Source of the DNA: Nannocystis sp.
GTDB taxonomy: Bacteria > Myxococcota_A > Polyangia > Nannocystales > Nannocystaceae
Direction of reading: 5' to 3'
Length of the DNA: 64,000 nt
NCBI GenBank assembly: GCA_016712315.1
Contig: JADJRG010000019.1
Coordinates: 1 to 64,000 of the forward strand
A program made the position numbers and the translations under genes. The notes under the pieces are model-generated. The model saw only the letters and a list, made by a program, of their open reading frames with translations, was not told the origin of the DNA and made no database searches. Of the stretch, positions 59,035 to 64,000 are shown piece after piece. Positions within the stretch are counted from its first letter, which is position 1, and the number at the start of each line of letters is the position of its first letter.

Positions 59035-59619
59035 ATGAAGATCGACCTCAAAAAATTCTTGGCGGCTGCGGCGATGATGAGCCAAGGCGCGGGGGCTTCG
59101 GGCTGCATCATCATCGATAACGGCGACACGTCGGCGACCGATACGACGACGACGACCGCGGGGACCGGCACCGAGGCGACGACCGACGACTCGACGAGCG
59201 ACGGATCGACGAGCGACGGGTCGACGAGCGACGGGTCGATGAGCGACGGGTCGACGAGCGACGCGTCGACGACCAGCGACACGAGCGAGTCGGAGTCTGG
59301 GTCCGGTGAGGTATTCACCTGTACGAACGGTCAGACGATCCCGGTCGGCTCCGTCTGCGACGAGATATCCGACTGCACTGACAACTCGGATGAGGTGACC
59401 GGCTGCGGCCTCGAGCCGTGGCAGTGCACGAACGGGCAGGAGATCCCGGTGGAGTTCGTGTGTGATGAGGTGGGGGACTGCGTGGATAACTCGGACGAGG
59501 TGACCGGCTGTAACCTGAACCCGTACACCTGCGACGACGGGACCGAGATCCCCGAGGCGTGGGCGTGTGACGGCATGCCCGACTGCGAGGACGGGTCGGA
59601 CGAGGATAAGTGCGGCTGA
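59035..59619 (+). CDS. Lipoprotein with three LDL-receptor class A-like repeats
   Basis: ATG 59035 (MKIDLKKFLAAAAMMSQG) gives 194 residues with lipobox GASGC. A linker of Thr, Ser and Asp-Gly units (six copies of a roughly 15-base unit ACGAGCGACGGGTCG, about 59190-59266) is followed by three LDLa-like modules, each with Cys, IPxxxxCDxxxDCxDxSDE. The acidic residues of the DxSDE end would bind Ca2+ in the eukaryotic domain, but each module has fewer cysteines than the standard six. LDLa modules are rare in bacteria. It is probably a surface adhesin or ligand-binding protein. Confidence 0.75.
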   Translation: MKIDLKKFLAAAAMMSQGAGASGCIIIDNGDTSATDTTTTTAGTGTEATTDDSTSDGSTSDGSTSDGSMSDGSTSDASTTSDTSESESGSGEVFTCTNGQTIPVGSVCDEISDCTDNSDEVTGCGLEPWQCTNGQEIPVEFVCDEVGDCVDNSDEVTGCNLNPYTCDDGTEIPEAWACDGMPDCEDGSDEDKCG

Positions 59620-59640
59620 GCTGAGGCGCGCTCCGGGCGC

Positions 59641-60879
59641 TCAGGCGCCCAGGTAGGCGCGGACGACGTCGGCGTCGACGAAGGGGTGAGTGTGGCCGTC
59701 GACGATCTGGCCGCTCTCGTGGCCCTTGCCGGCGATGACGACGACGTCGCCGGGGACGGCGAGCGCGAGGGCGCGGTGGATCGCGAGGGTCCGGTCGAGC
59801 TGGATCTCCGCGGCGGCGCGCCCACCCGCGCGTACGCCCGCGAGCAAGGCGGCGGCGATCTGCGCGGGGTCCTCGCGGCGGGGGTTGTCGCTGGTGAGGA
59901 TCGCGAGGTCGGCGGCGTGACCGACGGCTTCGCCCATGGGGCCGCGCTTGCTGGGTGTGGCGCCGCCGCCGGCGCCGAAGACGACGAGGACGCGGCCGCG
60001 CTCGCCCGCGAGGCGGCGCGCGGCCGCGCAGGTGCGGGCGAGCGCGTCGGGGGTGTGGGCGTAGTCGACGGCGACGAGGGGGCGATCGGGGCCTTGGAGG
60101 ACGATCTCGAAGCGGCCCGGGACGACCGTGGCTTCGGCGATGCCGCGGCGGATCGACTCGGGGGAGAGACCCGCGGCGTGAGCGGCGAGGGCAGCGGCGA
60201 GGGCGTTCTCGCCGAAGACCTCGCCGACCATGCGGGTGCGGAGCTCGCCGCCGAGATCGTCGGCGAGGGGCGAGGGGCGGAGCATGACGCGGGTGCCGGC
60301 GGGATCGAGCTCGATCGCGTCAGCCTCGAGATCGGCGGGGTGCCGCCGCTCGCCTCGGCTGGGCGCGGCGAACCAGAGGCGGCGGACGTCGGCGGGGATC
60401 GCTTGCTCGAGGTAGAGGGCGTAGGGATCCGCGGCGTTGAGCACGGCGGTGCGACCTGGCCCTAAGTGCATGAAGAGCTGGGCCTTGGCGGCGAGGTAAT
60501 TCTCCCAGGTGCGGTGGGTGCTGAGGTGATCGGGGGAGAGGTTGGTGAAGACGCCGAGGTCGAAGCGCCAGGCGCGGGCGTAGCCGCCAGCGAGCGCTTG
60601 GCTGGTGACCTCGATGGCGGCGTGGCGGGCGCCTTCGGCGGCGGCGGCCTCGAGGTGGGCGAGGAAGTCGTGGAAGCTCTTGCCGCGCTCGCGGGGGCGA
60701 TCGTCGCTGCGGACGCCGAGGGTGGTGATCTCGAGGACAGGATGGCCGGCTGCGCGGATGGCCGCGGCGATCATGCGGGTGGTGGAGGTCTTGCCGTTGG
60801 TGCCGGTGACGCCGATGGTGAAGTACGGGTCCGCCCAGGGGGCGGCGGGGCGGACTGGGCGCGGCGGGGCGGCGGGCAC
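59641..60879 (-). CDS. Mur ligase-like protein (MurE-type) without domain 1
   Basis: I start at GTG 60879 (MPAAPPRPVRPAAPWADP), giving 412 residues; the frame stays open further upstream but that would enter the divergent gene. The central ATPase domain has ITVTGTNGKTSTTRM-type P-loop (VTGTNGKTSTTRMIAAAIRA), EVTSQALAGGY, FTNLSPDHLSTHRTWENYL, and the C-terminal domain has ILTSDNPRREDPAQIAAAL, the DNPR motif of DAP-adding MurE. The N-terminal domain that binds UDP-MurNAc (about 100 residues) is missing. It may act on another substrate, or depend on a separate protein. Confidence 0.7.
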   Translation of the reverse strand: MPAAPPRPVRPAAPWADPYFTIGVTGTNGKTSTTRMIAAAIRAAGHPVLEITTLGVRSDDRPRERGKSFHDFLAHLEAAAAEGARHAAIEVTSQALAGGYARAWRFDLGVFTNLSPDHLSTHRTWENYLAAKAQLFMHLGPGRTAVLNAADPYALYLEQAIPADVRRLWFAAPSRGERRHPADLEADAIELDPAGTRVMLRPSPLADDLGGELRTRMVGEVFGENALAAALAAHAAGLSPESIRRGIAEATVVPGRFEIVLQGPDRPLVAVDYAHTPDALARTCAAARRLAGERGRVLVVFGAGGGATPSKRGPMGEAVGHAADLAILTSDNPRREDPAQIAAALLAGVRAGGRAAAEIQLDRTLAIHRALALAVPGDVVVIAGKGHESGQIVDGHTHPFVDADVVRAYLGA

Positions 60880-61024
60880 CGAGCAGCGGTAACACAGGCG
60901 GCGGTCGCGGCGGCGGCGATCGAGCGCCGACCAGGTGATGGTCGGCTCCCCGCGCTGCCGCCCCGCGGGCTCGCGCGCGCGCCGTCGACGTGCGCTGCGG
61001 GGCGATCGCGGCCATTGTTGCGGC

Positions 61025-62011
61025 GTGCTGGGCCTCCTCTCCGCGCTCGCTCCGCTGCTCACGGGGCCTCCGGTCGACGCTGGGGTGTCGTGGCGCTGGC
61101 AGGCCCCGGTGGAGTGCCCCGATGAGGCGATGACCGGGCGCGCGCTGGCGGCGGCGATCACAGGCGCTTGCGCGGCGCGGGCAGAGGGCGCGGTGAGTCG
61201 GTCCGCGGAGGGGTGGCGCTTGGATCTGAAGGTGATCGTGGGTGATGAGCTCGATCAACGGACGCTCTCGGCGACGACGTGCAGCGCGCTGGCAGACGCG
61301 GCGATCGTGATCGTGACAGTGGCTTGTGAGGAGGGCGAGCGGCAGGATGCGGTCGACGAGCGTCCTCAGGAGGGGCCAGAGGGGCCGCAGGAGGTGCAGC
61401 AGGAGGTGCAAGAGGGGCAACGGGTGGCGCCGCGCGAGCCGGTGGTGGCTCCTCCGGCGACTGCTCCGCGGGTGAGCGGGGCGGCGGGCGCGAGGGCCCG
61501 GGCGCAGCTCGGGTTAGGGCTCGCGGGAGGGGTGGCGTGGGCGCCGACGTTGGCGGCAGCGGGGGCGGTGGGGCCGATCGCTCGCGTCGATTGGCGGCGG
61601 TTGGCGCTCGTGGGGACGGTTCGTTACACTTCCGCGCGGACCTCGCGGTTGGCGGAGATGCCGGCGCTCGGGGTCGCGCAGCGGTTGATCTCCGCCGGGG
61701 TGGGGCTGTGCCCGGTGTGGCGGCGTGGGCGTGGGCGTGTGGCGATCTGTGGAGGTGGCGAGGTGGGGGCGCTGCTCGGGACTGGGGTGGGGGCGCCGAC
61801 GAACCTCACGCGAGCGCGCCCATGGGCGGCTCTGGTGCTCTCGCCGGCGATCGGCTGGTCGCTGCGTCGGCGGGTCGAGCTGGGGGTGGGCGCGGATCTG
61901 CTGGTGAGCCTCAGCCGGCCGGTGTTCGCGCTCGAAGATCGTGGCCCTGTCACCTCGGTCTCCCCATGGGGCGTGCGCCTACACACGACGCTTCTGTTTC
62001 GCGTTCTTTGA
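61025..62011 (+). CDS. Exported hypothetical protein
   Basis: GTG 61025 opens a signal peptide (VLGLLSALAPLLTGPPVDAG). The product has 328 residues. The N-terminal domain has WRWQAPVECPDEAMTGRALA and two cysteines. A charged Glu/Gln-rich linker (about 115-150) precedes a Gly-rich, beta-rich C-terminal half (LGLGLAGGVAWAPTL..., ending RLHTTLLFRVL) that looks like an outer-membrane barrel-type or porin-like domain. It is followed by the ECF sigma gene 12 bases later. It may be under the control of that sigma factor. Confidence 0.6.
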   Translation: MLGLLSALAPLLTGPPVDAGVSWRWQAPVECPDEAMTGRALAAAITGACAARAEGAVSRSAEGWRLDLKVIVGDELDQRTLSATTCSALADAAIVIVTVACEEGERQDAVDERPQEGPEGPQEVQQEVQEGQRVAPREPVVAPPATAPRVSGAAGARARAQLGLGLAGGVAWAPTLAAAGAVGPIARVDWRRLALVGTVRYTSARTSRLAEMPALGVAQRLISAGVGLCPVWRRGRGRVAICGGGEVGALLGTGVGAPTNLTRARPWAALVLSPAIGWSLRRRVELGVGADLLVSLSRPVFALEDRGPVTSVSPWGVRLHTTLLFRVL

Positions 62012-62023
62012 CGAGGTGCACCC

Positions 62024-63334
62024 GTGACGGCCACTCAACCTCGTATCGTGCTGCGCCTCGATCCCCCGAGAAAATCCCCGTCGATCGCCGAATTTGAGCG
62101 GGTCTATACGGCCGAATTCGGGCTCGTTTGGCGGACGCTCCGGCGCTTCGGGGTCCCCTCCGAGCAGCTCGAGGACGCGGCGCAGGACGTGTTTGTCGTG
62201 TGGGTGCGCCGGGGGGAGGAGCTGGGGCGCGGGGCGAGCGCGCGGACGTGCCTGTACGGGATCGCGCGGCGCGTGGCTGCTGATGCGCGTCGGTCGACGG
62301 CGAGGGTGCAGCGCCGCTATGAGGCGCTCGCGGCGGTCGGCGAGGAGGTCGCGGCGGGCCTCGAGGAGCGCCTCGAGGAGCAGCGAGCCGCCTCGGTGAT
62401 CGAGCGCGCGCTCGCCGAGCTGCCGGCGCCCCAGCGAGAGGTGCTGCTGCTGGCCGCGGTGGAGGGGATGAGCGCGCGCGAGATCGGTGAGGTGCTGCAG
62501 ATCTCGGCGAATACAGCGTCGTCGCGGCTCCGGCTGGCGCGTCAACGACTGGCGGCGGCGCTGCCCGTGACGGCCGCGGAGCCGCCCGCTGCGGCGCGAT
62601 CGAGGGTGTGGGCTGCGTTGATCCCGCTGTGGCCGGGTCACCTCGACGTGGCCCCGAGAGGGGCGCTCAGCGCGAAGGCGCTGCTGTGGAGCTGCGCGCT
62701 CGGGGTGGCGCTGGCGGTGGGGGCGCTGACGCCGGCCTCGATCGCGTCGAGCGCGGGCTCGAGCGCCGCCGCCCCCGAAGGCTCGCCGGGGGCGCCCGAG
62801 CTCGCGGGCGCCGTCGCCGACGCGGATGATGACCGAGGAGGCGGGGTCTGTGAGGCGCCAGCGGGGTCGATCGTGGCGCGGCAGGCGGCCGTCGCGTTAG
62901 ATCTGTCTTTTGAGGCAGATCCTCAGGATCGCCCAGGGAGCGCGCCGACGACGGCGACGACGGCGACGACGAGCCGGGCGGCGCGTCGTCGGAGCGGGAG
63001 CAGCGGCCGCGAGCCGCAGCGCGCGGCGGCGGAGGACCCTCTCGCGCGGGAGGTGCGGCAGATCCGGGCGGCGCAGCGGCTGCTGCTGGCGGGCGAGCCT
63101 TCGGCGGCGATCTCGGCGATCGAGTCCCACGCGGCGGAGGCGCCCCACGGGCTGCTGGCCGATGAGCGCGAGGCGCTGCGGGCGGCGGCGTTGTGCGAGG
63201 CTGGCGAGGTCGAGGCCGGCTTGGCGGCGGCGGAGCGGTGGTTCGCGGGGCGCGAGGGGACCCCAGCGCTGGCGCGCGCGCGGGCGAGGTGCAGGGCGTC
63301 CGCGCGGCGTGAGGCGCTGCGCGCGGGCGAGTGA
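62024..63334 (+). CDS. ECF sigma factor fused to a membrane segment and TPR-like tail
   Basis: GTG 62024 gives 436 residues. Region 2: FERVYTAEFGLVWRTLRRFG and LEDAAQDVFVVWVRRGEELG; region 4: LPAPQREVLLLAAVEGMSAR followed by EIGEVLQISANTASSRLRLA. After the sigma part (about 1-185) come a hydrophobic helix (about 222-245, ALLWSCALGVALAVGALTP), a low-complexity linker and a C-terminal helical domain (about 350-436) that looks TPR-like (AISAIESHAAEAPHGLLADE). Such sigma-membrane fusions are known in myxobacteria, where the membrane tail may act as a built-in anti-sigma. The gene follows an exported protein by 12 bases. Confidence 0.75.
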   Translation: MTATQPRIVLRLDPPRKSPSIAEFERVYTAEFGLVWRTLRRFGVPSEQLEDAAQDVFVVWVRRGEELGRGASARTCLYGIARRVAADARRSTARVQRRYEALAAVGEEVAAGLEERLEEQRAASVIERALAELPAPQREVLLLAAVEGMSAREIGEVLQISANTASSRLRLARQRLAAALPVTAAEPPAAARSRVWAALIPLWPGHLDVAPRGALSAKALLWSCALGVALAVGALTPASIASSAGSSAAAPEGSPGAPELAGAVADADDDRGGGVCEAPAGSIVARQAAVALDLSFEADPQDRPGSAPTTATTATTSRAARRRSGSSGREPQRAAAEDPLAREVRQIRAAQRLLLAGEPSAAISAIESHAAEAPHGLLADEREALRAAALCEAGEVEAGLAAAERWFAGREGTPALARARARCRASARREALRAGE

Positions 63335-63378
63335 CGAAGATCGAGATCGTGGCCACTCACAAGGGCATGAGGACTTCA

Positions 63379-64000
<622 letters not shown>

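Noticed and set aside
60935..61024. Longer N-terminus for the exported protein at 61025
   Set aside because: It would be Arg-rich and destroy the signal peptide; the GTG at 61025 gives a normal one.

Overview
The window is high-GC DNA from what looks like a myxobacterium (Myxococcota). Nannocystaceae-like relatives are my best guess. The reasons are the GC-rich codon use, the many Cys-rich lipoproteins with long T/S/D/G linkers after the lipobox, an LDL-receptor class A repeat lipoprotein, and large regulatory fusions. The taxonomic call is an inference from style, not from a marker gene.

Region 1 (1-21036, all + strand) is one compact operon of about 18 genes, most joined by ATGA overlaps. 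It resembles a phage-like or integrative-element module of a kind I do not recognise. It holds a giant DNA methyltransferase/SNF2-type helicase, an anchored M23-like peptidase, several single-pass membrane proteins, Pro-rich proteins, a small SAM-methyltransferase-like protein, a degenerate ParA-like protein, an XF1762-like GNAT protein, a PAPS-reductase-like PP-loop protein and two large proteins of unknown function at the end. Four of its proteins share an N-terminal module of about 45 residues. No terminase, portal, known capsid, relaxase or integrase is visible. Seven reading-frame breaks in this region can each be repaired by one base in a homopolymer or short run, so many are probably sequencing errors.

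Region 2 (21100-32483) starts with a Cys-rich lipoprotein. It continues with a five-gene type III CRISPR operon on the - strand: Cas10 with GGDD and no HD domain, a fused Cas7-Cas5/Csx10-Cas11-like protein, a double Cas7 protein, a large TIGR03986-type Cas7, and a CARF-HEPN (Csm6-like) RNase. This fused architecture matches the type III-D variant (III-Dv). Two Cys-rich lipoprotein genes precede the operon. No cas1, cas2 or cas6 is present in the window.

Region 3 (32799-39415) is a CRISPR array with 83 intact 36-bp repeats. The repeat ends in ATTGAAGC on the - strand, so the array is predicted to be transcribed from the - strand, with the leader at about 39.4-39.6 kb. The third repeat from the distal end is split by the 5' half of a group II intron. 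Its 3' half has been lost by a deletion that ends on microhomology with a repeat. One spacer in the middle is a chimera. A decayed gene and a short lipoprotein gene follow the leader.

Region 4 (40.8-64 kb) is chromosomal: a steroid 5-alpha-reductase-like membrane enzyme, an mrfA-mrfB repair operon behind a palindromic operator candidate, a lipoprotein, a c-type cytochrome lipoprotein, an orphan DNA methyltransferase, a group 2 sigma-70 factor, recN, a SpoU/TrmH rRNA/tRNA methyltransferase, a FAD oxidoreductase, a MATE exporter, an LDLa lipoprotein, a Mur ligase lacking domain 1, an ECF sigma factor fused to a membrane/TPR-like tail, and a lipoprotein cut by the window end. Several convergent pairs overlap tail to tail by 4-8 bp.
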